Source of the DNA: CAWATZ01 sp963784995
Lineage (GTDB): Bacteria > Planctomycetota > Planctomycetia > Gemmatales > Gemmataceae
Direction of reading: 5' to 3'
DNA length: 64,000 bases
Assembly (NCBI GenBank): GCA_963784995.1
Contig: CAWATZ010000013.1
Span: 124,001 to 188,000, forward strand
The translations under genes were made by a program, and so were the position numbers. The notes beneath the pieces were generated by a model, which was not told the origin of the DNA, did not search any database, and saw only the letters and a program-made list of their open reading frames with translations. Below are positions 29,441 to 38,700 of the stretch, piece by piece. Within the stretch, counting starts at the first letter, position 1, and each line of letters begins with the position of its first letter.

Positions 29441-30604
29441 ATGGCACCGCGGACGTCAGCCCCTCAGCCGATCTCCCCTGGACTGCCGCGCCGCAGCAAG
29501 AACGAGCAAATGCGGCAGTGGCGGCGCCGGGGGGGCGTGCTGGGACTGCTCCCGGGCGGGGTCTGGAGTCTCTGGCTGCTGGCCCTGGTGCTGGATGGGA
29601 CTGCCCTGGCGGGCGGTCTGCTCCTGAGCGGCGCCGAGCGCTGTCTCCCCGCTCCGATCCGCCGCTGGATCACGTCGCCGCGCCTGGAAGCCTGGCGTCC
29701 CGACGTGTCGGACGTGTACCTGACCGGTGAGGGCCAGGCCGGGCTGATCGGCCTGGGTGCGGTGGTGTGTCTGATGCTGTCGCTCAACTTCCGGGCCCGT
29801 TTCCGCCGGCTGGCGGGAGGTCTGTATGGACTGGGCTGGCTGGGTCTGCTGGCGAGCCTGATCCTGGGCGGCTGGGCCGTGGCGGGGCGATTTCACCTGG
29901 ACGGGGCCGGGCCCTTTGCCGGAGTGGACGATTTCCTCTACCTGGTGGGGCTGCTGACTCTGGTCTTGGGGATGCTGCTGGAGGGCTGGACGCAGCGCGG
30001 CTGGTGCCTGCTGGCGACGGGCCTGGCAGGCGGCCTGCTGCTCCTGGGCGGCGTGGCCTGGCCTGACACCGACCCGGTGCGGTTGGCGGTCGGCGGGCAC
30101 GGGAGCCGGCTGGGAATGCTCTTGCCCGGTCTGCTGATGCTGGCCGGCTACGCGGCCCTGGCCATGGGCTGGATGCTGGGCGTGCTGGGGCTGGCCTGTG
30201 TGCTGGCCCGGCCAGGCCGAGGAGAGCCGCTGGGCAGCGTGGTCTTCTTCGCCGGTCGCTGTTTGCAGATCGGCCTGACCTTGATGGCCGGGGCCCTGGT
30301 GCTGGACGGTTCCTGGGGCGGCCAGGCCTGGAGCGGCCTCTGGAGCTGCCAGTCCCACGAGGTCTGGGCCGTGGCCCCCATGCTGGTGGCCGCTCTGGTC
30401 CTTCTCTGCCGGGCCCACGGCAACCTGAGTGCGCCGGGCCTGGCGATCCTGATCGTGGCGGCTTTTTCCGGCCTGGTTATTGTCTGGTCGGCATGCCATG
30501 CCAGCGTGGGCATGATCGCCCTGGCCGGCTGGGTGGGCCTGGTCAACCTTTGCCTGGCCCTGCACGCCTGCCAGCGTTACCTGTCCTATCGGCCGGTTAC
30601 GTGA
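29441..30604 (+). CDS. polytopic membrane protein, divergent CcsA/CcmC-like
   Basis: 387 residues from ATG 29441, preceded by AGGAGGA (29426-29432). About eight to nine membrane helices. The region SWGGQAWSGLWSCQSHEVWA lines up with the haem-handling WWD motif of cytochrome c synthases (WGxxWxWDPKExWAL) and the following helix keeps RAHG. However, the WDPK core is replaced by CQSH, and the upstream histidine expected in the preceding helix is missing. It may be a CcsA homologue that no longer binds haem in the usual way, or an unrelated membrane protein with chance similarity. The first 40 residues are an unconserved basic tail. Confidence 0.55.
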   Translation: MAPRTSAPQPISPGLPRRSKNEQMRQWRRRGGVLGLLPGGVWSLWLLALVLDGTALAGGLLLSGAERCLPAPIRRWITSPRLEAWRPDVSDVYLTGEGQAGLIGLGAVVCLMLSLNFRARFRRLAGGLYGLGWLGLLASLILGGWAVAGRFHLDGAGPFAGVDDFLYLVGLLTLVLGMLLEGWTQRGWCLLATGLAGGLLLLGGVAWPDTDPVRLAVGGHGSRLGMLLPGLLMLAGYAALAMGWMLGVLGLACVLARPGRGEPLGSVVFFAGRCLQIGLTLMAGALVLDGSWGGQAWSGLWSCQSHEVWAVAPMLVAALVLLCRAHGNLSAPGLAILIVAAFSGLVIVWSACHASVGMIALAGWVGLVNLCLALHACQRYLSYRPVT

Positions 30605-30617
30605 ACGAGCGGGCAAC

Positions 30618-30652
30618 CCAACCCCTCCCCCCAACCCCCTCCCCGGAGGGGG
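30618..30652. repeat. C-rich repeat element with short hairpin (intact copy)
   Basis: The first 26 bases (30618-30643, CCAACCCCTCCCCCCAACCC...) are identical to 46018-46043. Here the stem CCCCCTCC..GGAGGGGG is uninterrupted; in the second copy a GGACGGCTC palindrome sits between the arms. A related inverted copy lies at 46346-46372. Confidence 0.85.
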
Positions 30653-30704
30653 TGCTGCCCCCTCGAAAGTCGCTTAGGCGAGCGGCAGGGAAAAAGCTAC
30701 CAAA

Positions 30705-30764
30705 GTAGGACGGCTCTCCTGAGCCGTCCAGACAGCGTAGGACGGCTCAGGAGAGCCGTCCTAC
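30705..30764. repeat. perfect palindrome, GTAGGACGGCTC family
   Basis: Arms of 25 bp (30705-30729 and 30740-30764) with a 10-nt loop and no mismatch; each arm itself contains the smaller hairpin GGACGGCTC/GAGCCGTCC. Related copies lie at 46048-46094 and 41131-41217. Confidence 0.93.
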
Positions 30765-30905
30765 GGGGAGTTTTGCTCCCGCCGCTCGCCCAATAGCACA
30801 GCAGTACGAACCTTGATATTCTGATCGGAGGCTTGATCGTTGACCGGAGTGTTGGAGAGTCGGCCGTCTGGACGAAAGACCAGTTCAACAAAGGAGGGCG
30901 CAGCG

Positions 30906-31424
30906 GTGGGTCTAACCTTCACCGTCGGGAACCCATCGGACGCTTTCATCCCGGATTACGCCGAGCGTGTACAGGCCCGACTGGCCGCGGCGTTCGGGTC
31001 GGGCATTGTCCTCGATTCGCCGGACAAGGTGTACTCCTCTGCCGAGGTCGGGTGGGGCGGGTGGGCGCGCTTGCAGGAAGCGGCGGTGGCCGCGGTTGGA
31101 ACCGACCGAGTGCCGCACTTGCTGGCGATGGAGGCGTGGAACGGCTGCTACGTCCCGGCGCCGACGGAGCCGACCGCGTTCCGCATCCGGGGCAGTTCCG
31201 ACCCCCTGAAGATTGGGTCGCTCCCCGCCCTGGTGAGCGAACTGGAGGCGGTTGGGGCGGCGCTCGGGCTGCCGACAGACGACACGGACCTGCAGGAGCT
31301 GGCGGAAGCACACGCGGACGATGAACCGGACGAAGGCGAGATGGACTTCCAGACCTACGCCGAGTTGCTGCTGGCGGCACACGTGGCCGAGCGCCGCCGG
31401 CAGGTTTTGTGGGTCGTCAAATAG
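30906..31424 (+). CDS. hypothetical acidic protein
   Basis: 172 residues from GTG 30906, chosen because AAGGAGGG lies at 30891-30898, seven bases upstream. Sequence opens MGLTFTVGNPSDAFIPDYAE, has a conserved-looking core (MEAWNGCYVPAPTEPTAFRI, PLKIGSLPALVSELEAVGAAL) and an acidic segment (ADDEPDEGEMD). No known domain, signal peptide or membrane helix. It resembles small immunity-like or SMI1-type proteins only in size and acidity, which is not enough for a functional call. Confidence 0.65.
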   Translation: MGLTFTVGNPSDAFIPDYAERVQARLAAAFGSGIVLDSPDKVYSSAEVGWGGWARLQEAAVAAVGTDRVPHLLAMEAWNGCYVPAPTEPTAFRIRGSSDPLKIGSLPALVSELEAVGAALGLPTDDTDLQELAEAHADDEPDEGEMDFQTYAELLLAAHVAERRRQVLWVVK

Positions 31425-31800
31425 GGGTGCAGGCGTCACCTCGTACCACTCGATGGCCTCGGAAGCAGTAGCTTTGGCACGGCGGAACTCCTCTGCCAAC
31501 AAGGAGGTGAGCCGGGTCCATTGTCCCATGCCCGTTCAGGGAGTCAAGCTATCCGGTGCCTGGAGAACGTTTCTGCTCGTCAGGGAGAATGGGGAAGCGC
31601 CAGAAGAAGCCCAGAAGCGAAGGCGTGTGCTGCTGGCTTGGTGGCGGTGTCGCTTTTTTGTCATCCGTGGGGCAAGCACAGTCACGCCTGGCCATTTCCT
31701 GGCGAGACCGCCAAGCAAAAGCGCCGTTGGCGGTGTGGCGGCCTTGGCGGCGGTGTCTCGGCCCCCTCACTTCCTCCAATCCGGGACGGCCAGGAACTGA
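31425..31800. other. gene-free stretch with one copy of a dispersed repeat
   Basis: No convincing ORF in either strand. Contains the 145-bp dispersed repeat (31601-31745). The bases near 31469-31496 (GCAGTAGCTTTG..CGGCGGAACTCC) resemble part of the palindrome at 57074-57220. Confidence 0.6.
31601..31745 (+). repeat. dispersed repeat, copy 1
   Basis: Aligns without gaps to 56931-57075, at roughly 75-80% identity by eye, with long exact blocks (GTGGCGGTGTCGCTTTTTTG; GCGCCGTTGGCGGTGTGGCG). Contains an internal imperfect stem GGCGGTGTCGC/GCGAGACCGCC. It does not code for a recognisable protein. Each copy lies near the 3' end of a minus-strand gene. Confidence 0.85.
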
Positions 31801-31861
31801 CGGAAAGGCAAGCAGCGCGGCGCGGCGAGCCCGGGGGCACACCACCCTGCTTGCCTTTCCG
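31801..31861. terminator. hairpin downstream of the Gfo/Idh gene
   Basis: Perfect 15-bp arms CGGAAAGGCAAGCAG (31801-31815) and its complement (31847-31861), 31-nt loop, starting 10 bp beyond the minus-strand stop at 31872. Position fits a terminator, but there is no U-run, so it may equally be another palindromic element. Confidence 0.5.
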
Positions 31862-31871
31862 TTCGTGCTTC

Positions 31872-33014
31872 TCAAAACTTCGGAATCGTGACGCGCTCAC
31901 CGCCCTTCATCGCCGACTGGTGGGCGCAGATGCCGACCATGGTCCAGTTGGCCGAGGTCGGAGCGTCGGGAAACGCCGGCTTCTCCCCCAGGCAGGCTAG
32001 CAGGAAGTTGTGGACCAGGTGCGGGTGCGAGCCGCCGTGGCCGCCGCCTTGCAGGAACGACAGATGCTCCGCATCCTGGATCGCCGCCGGCTGGGTGAAG
32101 CGGCGGATCGGCTCCGGCAGCAGGTGGGCGAAGTCGGGCACCTTGGTCCGCTTCGGAATGTCCGGCTCCGCCAGGTACTTCTCCGGCGTGCTCTTGGTGT
32201 GGATGATCGGCTCCTCGTTCTCGACCTGCTGCCACTCGAAACTCTTCTTGCTGCCATACGTGTCAAAGCTCTCGCGGTACTGCCGGGCCGTGTCGAACAG
32301 GCTGCGGGTCACCTCGGCGACCACGTCGCTGCCGGCGATCTTGAACGTGGCCGACTCGTAGGCGAACGGGCTGCCGTAGCGCTTGATGAGGTCCTCGCGA
32401 ATCCGGCCCGAGCCGTGGCAGACGACGCTCTCGGCCAGGGCCGGTTTGCCGGGGCTGCTCAGGATGGCCAGGCAGGGGCTGACGCAGTGCGTGGCGTAGT
32501 GCATCGGCGGCAGTCCGGGCCAGTAGTCGGGCCAGCCGTCCATGTCCTGCTGATGGCTGCCGCGCAGGAACTGGATGCGCCCCAACTCGCCCTTGTCGTA
32601 CAGGTCCTTGACGAACAGGTACTCCCGGCTGTAAACGACCGTCTCCATCATCATGTAGACCTTGCCCGAGGCCCGCTGCGCCTCGACCAGGGCCTTGCAC
32701 TCGTCGATGGTGGTGCCCATCGGCACGGTGCAGGCGACGTGCTTGCCGGCCTTGAGGGCGGCCAGGCTCTGCGGGGCGTGGTCGGGGATGGGCGAATTGA
32801 TGTGGACGGCATCGACCTTGGGATCCTTGAGCAGGTCGTCGAAGCTGGTGTAGCGCGTCTTGATGCCGAAGCGATCGCCACAGTGGTCCAGCTCCTTCTT
32901 GTTGCGGCGGCAGATGGCGTACATCTCGGCGTTGGGATGGGCCTGGTAGATGGGAATGAACTCGGCCCCGAAGCCGAGACCGACGATGGCAACGCGAATC
33001 TTCCGGTCAGCCAT
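31872..33014 (-). CDS. Gfo/Idh/MocA family oxidoreductase-like protein
   Basis: 380 residues. The N-terminal Rossmann fold (IRVAIVGLGFGAEFIPIYQA) and the following VDAVHINSPIPDHAPQSLAA and LKAGKHVACTVPMGTTIDEC match the Gfo/Idh/MocA family. In classical members the last motif is EKP with a catalytic lysine; here the corresponding stretch is TVPMG, so normal dehydrogenase chemistry is doubtful. The C-terminal half keeps GSHQQDMDGWPDYWPGLPPM and GGGHGGSHPHLVHNFL, typical of a planctomycete subfamily. No Tat signal, so cytoplasmic. Single-gene unit: palindromic hairpin after the stop, divergent from the Rpn-like gene. Confidence 0.88.
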   Translation of the reverse strand: MADRKIRVAIVGLGFGAEFIPIYQAHPNAEMYAICRRNKKELDHCGDRFGIKTRYTSFDDLLKDPKVDAVHINSPIPDHAPQSLAALKAGKHVACTVPMGTTIDECKALVEAQRASGKVYMMMETVVYSREYLFVKDLYDKGELGRIQFLRGSHQQDMDGWPDYWPGLPPMHYATHCVSPCLAILSSPGKPALAESVVCHGSGRIREDLIKRYGSPFAYESATFKIAGSDVVAEVTRSLFDTARQYRESFDTYGSKKSFEWQQVENEEPIIHTKSTPEKYLAEPDIPKRTKVPDFAHLLPEPIRRFTQPAAIQDAEHLSFLQGGGHGGSHPHLVHNFLLACLGEKPAFPDAPTSANWTMVGICAHQSAMKGGERVTIPKF

Positions 33015-33203
33015 GAGTTACTCCTTTGTTGTGAGAATCTTGCAGGTGCGTGGAGATAATATCAGGGCGGGAAAGGGGATTTGCAAGAAGGAATTGAGTG
33101 GTTGGGAAAGAAATGCCGATTCTTCCATTGGGGCGAAGCCGCGCTGCCCGGGCGGCAGCGGCCCGGGTCCAATGACCGCAAGCAGAATCCCGCCGAGGGT
33201 GTG

Positions 33204-34031
33204 ATGAGCGAACCGCGACCGTGGCATCGGCTGTTTGGCTTGGCCTGGACCGATTTCTGCGAGGGCAGCCCTATGGACGTGCAGCCGGAAGTGGACATGT
33301 CCGTGCAACAGCAGTTTGCCGATCTGATGCTAATCCGGCAAGGGTCCGGGCCGCTGCCCCAGCCGTTACCCGACGGCTTCGACAACCTGAGCCGCTACAA
33401 CCTGGTTACCTTCAAATCGCATCAGGAAGCTCTGGATTTCTGGACACTTTGTGAGCTGATCGCGCACTATGTCAGTGCTCGGAAGCGCTGCAGTTCATCG
33501 CCGAAAAACCTTCTTCCAGAGAGCGACTTCCGGTTGTATGCGGTGTGCGTGCGCTACCCGCACAACCTGGCCCAGGAGTTGCCGCTGACGCTCCTCCAGG
33601 AAGGGGTCTACGAGGTGCTGCTGGGCCTGCTGCGGATTCGCGTGATCGTGGTACAGCAGTTGCCCCAAGCGGAACAAAATGCTCTGCTGCACCTGTTCAG
33701 CACCCGGGTCGAGCAGGTACAATACGCTCGGGAACACTACAAGCCCCGCACGACTCAGATGACCACGTTGTTTTACGATCTGCTCAAAATGGAGAGCGAG
33801 GATCCCGCCATGTCTGAAGCACTCAAGAAATACGCTCGCGAGAGGCTCCCGGAATTGCTCAAGGAGGATCCAACCATGTCCGAGGCAATTGAGGAACGCG
33901 CACGTGAGGTTCTCAAGAAACTGCCGCTTGAGGAGCGTCTGGACGGATTGTCTCCGGAGGAACTGCGGGCGGCCCTGGAAATCCTGCAGCGCCGGCTGCA
34001 AACCAACGGGTCGTCCCCAGAGTCCCCCTGA
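33204..34031 (+). CDS. Rpn-like PD-(D/E)XK nuclease family protein
   Basis: 275 residues from ATG 33204 (MSEPRPWHRLFGLAWTDFCE). The core NLVTFKSHQEALDFWTLCEL matches the (E/T)FKSHQE segment of planctomycete Rpn/transposase_31-like proteins, which have a restriction-endonuclease fold; the C-terminal half is charged and helical, with two similar segments (EDPAMSEALKKYARERLPEL and EDPTMSEAIEERAREVLKKL) suggesting an internal duplication. Recombination-promoting nuclease activity is known for E. coli RpnA; for this subfamily it is inferred. It ends 188 bp upstream of pfaD; no functional link is apparent. Confidence 0.72.
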   Translation: MSEPRPWHRLFGLAWTDFCEGSPMDVQPEVDMSVQQQFADLMLIRQGSGPLPQPLPDGFDNLSRYNLVTFKSHQEALDFWTLCELIAHYVSARKRCSSSPKNLLPESDFRLYAVCVRYPHNLAQELPLTLLQEGVYEVLLGLLRIRVIVVQQLPQAEQNALLHLFSTRVEQVQYAREHYKPRTTQMTTLFYDLLKMESEDPAMSEALKKYARERLPELLKEDPTMSEAIEERAREVLKKLPLEERLDGLSPEELRAALEILQRRLQTNGSSPESP

Positions 34032-34219
34032 ACCGCCGGACCACTCCGCCGTCCCATCTTTCTCTGCCGTCTGCCATGACCAACTCCCTGGAAGTGCGAC
34101 CTTCTCGCTGTACTTCCAGGACGTTTCCCTTCCGCTGCTGGCCCCTTGCTCCTGCCACCGGTATGATAACCCCCTGACTCGATCCAGCCGCCGCCCTCCT
34201 TTACGGATGCGATCTCCGC

Positions 34220-35774
34220 ATGACCGAGCCGTCGGCCACCCTTGAACTGCTGCGTGCCATCCATCGGCCCGTGTCGCTGGCGGTCCGTGGCGGCCGGCTG
34301 GTCCTGGACGCATCCGGCCCAATCTTCGTGCCCGCCTGCCCCCTGGAGAACCTGGGCGATCCCGGCTTCCGGGCTGACCACCGGCTCCGCTATGCCTATG
34401 CCACCGGGGCGATGGCCAACGGCATCGGCTCGGCCGACATCGTCGAGGCCATGAGCCGGGCCGGCATGGTCGGCTTCTTCGGGGCGGCGGGTCTGTCGCC
34501 GCAGCGCATCGAGCTGGCCATCGACCGCATCCAGAAGGACCTCGGCGATGCTGCCTGGGGCTTCAACCTGATCCACAGCCCCACCGAGCCGGCCCTCGAA
34601 AACGCCGTCGTCGATCTCTACCTGCGGCGGGGCGTCCGCCTGGTCGAGGCGTCGGCGTTTCTCGATCTGACGCTGCCCGTGATCCGCTACCGGCTGCACG
34701 GCATCCACACTGACCCGGCCGGCCGGGTGGTCACGCCCAACCGGGTCATCGTCAAGGTGTCGCGCGTCGAGGTGGCGTCCAAGTTCTTCGCCCCGGCGCC
34801 GGCCCGCCATCTCCAGGAGCTGATCCGTCAGGGGCATCTGACGCCCGAACAGGCCCGCCTCGCCGAGCGCGTGCCCGTGGCCCAGGACCTGACGGCCGAG
34901 GCCGACTCGGGCGGCCACACCGACAATCGGCCGCTGGTCACCCTGCTGCCGACCATGCTGGCCCTGCGCGATCGGCTCCAGGCCCTGCACCGCTTCGAGC
35001 AACAGCTTCGGGTCGGAGCGGCGGGCGGCGTGGCCACGCCTTCCTCGGTCGCCGGCGCCTTCGCCATGGGAGCGTCCTACGTCCTGACCGGCTCGATCAA
35101 CCAGGCCTGCGTCGAGTCCGGCAGCTCCGACCTGGTGCGCGAGATGCTCGCCCAGGCGGAGCAGGCCGACACGGCGATGGCCCCCGCGGCCGACATGTTC
35201 GAGATGGGCGTCAAGGTGCAGGTGCTGAAGCGCGGCACCATGTTCGCCATGCGGGCCGCCAAGCTGTACGACCTCTACCGGAGTTGCCCCAGCCTCGACG
35301 CACTGCCGGCCGCCGAGCGCTCCGCTCTGGAAAAGAACCTGTTCCGCGCTCCGCTGGACGAGATTTGGAGCCAGACAGTGTCCTATTTCCAGCAGCGCGA
35401 TCCGTCGCAGATCCAGCGTGCCGAGCGCGATCCCAAGCACAAGATGGCCCTGGTGTTTCGCTGGTATCTGGGGATGTCGTCGCGCTGGGCCAACAGCCGG
35501 CGAGCCGACGCGCAAGGTCGATTACCAGGTGTGGTGCGGCCCGGCCATGGGGGCGTTCAACGAGTGGGTCCGCGGCTCGTTCCTGGAACAGCCCCGCCAG
35601 CGCCGCGTGGCGACCCTGGCCCTGAACTTGCTTTACGGGGCTGCCGTGCTTCAGCGTTTGCAGGTACTCCGCTGCCAGGGCGTGGCGGTCGATCCGGCGT
35701 GGATGCGCACGGAGCCGCTGGAGGTGGAGGAGATTCAGGCGCAGGATAATGGCCAAGTGAGGACATGGGAATGA
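34220..35774 (+). CDS. pfaD: PfaD-like trans-acting enoyl reductase (frame break near 35497)
   Basis: Flavin-dependent enoyl reductase of PUFA-synthase systems (2-nitropropane dioxygenase-like TIM barrel) that reduces enoyl-ACP intermediates in trans. Diagnostic segments: AYATGAMANGIGSADIVEAM, GMVGFFGAAGLSPQRIE, WGFNLIHSPTEPALE, GGHTDNRPLVTLLPTMLALR, VGAAGGVATPSSVAGAFAMG, and SGSSDLVREMLAQAEQADTA. The frame changes after FRWYLGMSSRWANS; the conserved end GEPTRKVDYQVWCGPAMGAF-NEWV continues one base later. Removing one C at about 35497 gives one ORF of 517 residues, normal for PfaD. First gene of the pfa-ole cluster; its TGA overlaps the ATG of the next gene (ATGA at 35771). Confidence 0.92.
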
Positions 35775-38700
35775 CGGAGGCTCCGGATCAAACACACGCA
35801 CCCATCGCGATCGTGGGCATCGGCTGCCTGTTCCCCCGGGCGGATGGCCTCACCTCCTTCTGGCGTAACGTCAAGGAGCGCGTGGACGCCATCACCGAAG
35901 TGCCGCCCAGCCACTGGCGTCCCGAGGATTACCACCACCCCGACCCCAAGGCCCCCGATCGCGTCTACACCTTCCGCGGCGGCTTCCTTGACCCGATCCC
36001 CTTCAACCCCGGTGACTACGGCATCGCCCCGCGCGACCTGGAAGCCATTGACACGTCCCAGCTGCTGGGCCTGGTCGTGGCCCAGCAAGCTCTGGCCGAT
36101 GCGGGCTATGGTCCGAATGGTGGCCGATCCTTTGACCGTCGCCGAACTGCCGTGATTCTCGGCGTTACCGGCACGCTGGAACTGGTCATTCCACTTGGTG
36201 CCCGACTGGGACATCCGCTGTGGCGCAGGGCCCTGCGCGAGGCGGGGGTCGCGGACCAGGTCGCCGACGACGTGGTGCAGCGCATCGCCGACTCCTACGT
36301 CCCCTGGCAGGAGAACTCCTTCCCCGGCTTGCTGGGCAACGTGGTCGCCGGTCGCATCGCCAACCGGCTCGACCTGGGCGGCACCAACTGCGTCGTCGAT
36401 GCCGCCTGTGCCTCGTCGCTCAGCGCGGTTCACCTGGCCTGCCTGGAGCTGCTGACCCGTCGGGCCGACATGGTCCTGACCGGCGGCGTCGATACGTTCA
36501 ACGACATCTTCATGTTCACCTGCTTCAGCAAGACGCCCGCCCTGTCGCCGACCGGCGACGCCCGGCCGTTCGACGCCGGCGGCGACGGCACCATTCTCGG
36601 CGAGGGCCTGGGAATGCTGGTGCTGAAGCGGCTGGACGACGCCCGGCGCGACGGCGATCGGATCTACGCGGTGATTCGCGGCCTCGGCACCTCCAGCGAC
36701 GGCAAGGGCAACGCCGTCTACGCGCCCCGGGCGGAGGGTCAAGTCGCAGCCCTGCGGCAAGCGTATCAGCTCTCGGGAGTCAGCCCGGCGACGGTGGAGC
36801 TGGTCGAGGCCCACGGCACCGGCACCCGGGTCGGCGACGCCACCGAGGTCAGCGCCCTGGCCGAGGTCTACCGCGAGAGCGGCCGGGCCGGCAGCTGGTG
36901 CAGTATCGGCTCGATCAAATCGCAGATCGGCCATACCAAGGCCGCCGCCGGGGTCGCCGGGCTGATCAAGGCGGCTGCTGCCCTGTATTACAAGGTGCTG
37001 CCGCCGACGATCAAGGTGCGCGAACCGCTCGACCTGCTCCAGTCGGGGCGGAGCCCGCTGCAGCTCAACGTCGAGAAGCGCCCCTGGCTGGCCTCTGCCG
37101 AGCATCCGCGCCGGGCGGGAGTCAGTGCCTTCGGTTTTGGCGGCAGCAACTTCCACTGCGTCCTGGAAGAGGCCGAGCCGGAAAAGACCGCGATCGACTG
37201 GGACGGCAGTGTCGAGATCCTGGCTTTCGCCGCCGACAGTGTCGAGCAGCTTCAGGCTCAACTGACGAAAGGGAAGTCCTCGTTCCGTCCGGACGCTCCT
37301 TGCCGGCTGGTGCTGGTGCGGCAGCGGCAGGACGGCGATCCGCAGCGATTGCTGCAGACCGCCCGCGACTTGCTGGACAAGCACCGCGACCGTCCCACCT
37401 GGAGCAGTCCGGAGGGGATCTTCTTCGGTAGCAGTCCCGTTGCGGGCCGGCTGGCGATCCTGTTTCCGGGGCAGGGGGCGCAGTACGTTGGGATGCTCCG
37501 TGACCTGTCGTGTCAGATGCCGGCCTTACATCGCACTCTGAACGAGGCCAACCGCGACAGTGGACTGGAGCCCCGCCTGAGCGATCGGATCTACCCACCG
37601 GCCGGCTTCCGTCCCGAGGAGCGGCAGACCCAGGAGGAAGCGCTGCGTGCGACCGAGATCGCCCAGCCAGCCCTGGGCGCGGTCAGCCTGGGGGCATTTC
37701 GCGTTCTCGAACAGTTCGGCGTCCGTCCAGATGCCCTGCTCGGCCACAGCTACGGCGAGCTGGTCGCGTTGTGCGCCGCCGGGCGGATGACGGCAACGGA
37801 CCTGTTCCGCCTGTCGCGGTTGCGCGGCCGGCTGATGGCCGAGGCCGGCGCCCCTGGCGACAAAGGGTCCATGCTGGCCGTGTTCGCTGGCCCCGAGGCG
37901 ATCTGCGCGGTCTTGCGCGACGAGGCCATCGAACTGTCCCTGGCCAACAAGAATGCCCCCAAACAGACAGTGCTTTCCGGCCCGACGGCGCTGATCGAAC
38001 GGGCGGCGAGTGCCTTTGAGCGCCGCCAGGTGCGGACCACGCGGCTCTCTGTCGCGGCTGCCTTCCACAGCTCGCTGGTTGCCGCGGCCCGCGAGCCGTT
38101 CCGGTCGGCCCTGGAGTCGGTCCCCTTCCCGCCGGGAGCCATCCCCGTCATCGCCAACAGCACCGGACTGCCCTACCCGGACGATCCGGCCCAGGCTCGT
38201 GAACTACTGGCCGGGCAACTGGCCCGACCGGTGGAATTTGTCGCCGCGGTTGAGTACCTCTACGGGAGTGGCTGCCGGGCCTTCCTCGAAGTCGGTCCCG
38301 GAGCCCGCCTGACCGGGCTGGTCCGATCGATCCTGGCCGATCGGGACCATCAGGCCCTGGCGCTGGACAGCTCCTCGGGACAGCGCAGCACTCACGACCT
38401 GGCCTGCTGCCTGGCCTGGCTTGCCAGCCTGGGCCACAACGTCCGGCTCCTCGAATGGGAGCCTGCCTCCCCCCCTTCCCAGGGTGGGACCGTCGTGGGC
38501 AAACCGGCGCTGACCGTGATGCTCACCGGGGCCAATTACGTCCGGCCGCGCGAACGCCGGCCGGCAACGGTTTCCCCGTCTGCACGGGGAGTGCTTGCCG
38601 CTGAGACTGCCCCTCCAACCAATGGAGCGAACGGTTTGCCGATGAATGGATCGCACTCTCCTTCCGCCTCGCCAACTCCACCGGCTCCGGCAACCCCAGC

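Larger units (their letters stand above)
30605..30905. other. 301-bp intergenic region holding two repeat elements
   Basis: Contains a C-rich element (30618-30643) with a CCCCCTCC..GGAGGGGG hairpin at 30635-30652, and the palindrome at 30705-30764. Either could end transcription of the upstream gene. No gene seen. Confidence 0.7.

Noticed and set aside
33773..35515. 580-codon minus-strand ORF opposite pfaD
   Set aside because: Overlaps the highly conserved PfaD coding sequence; His/Gly/Gln-rich shadow without domains.
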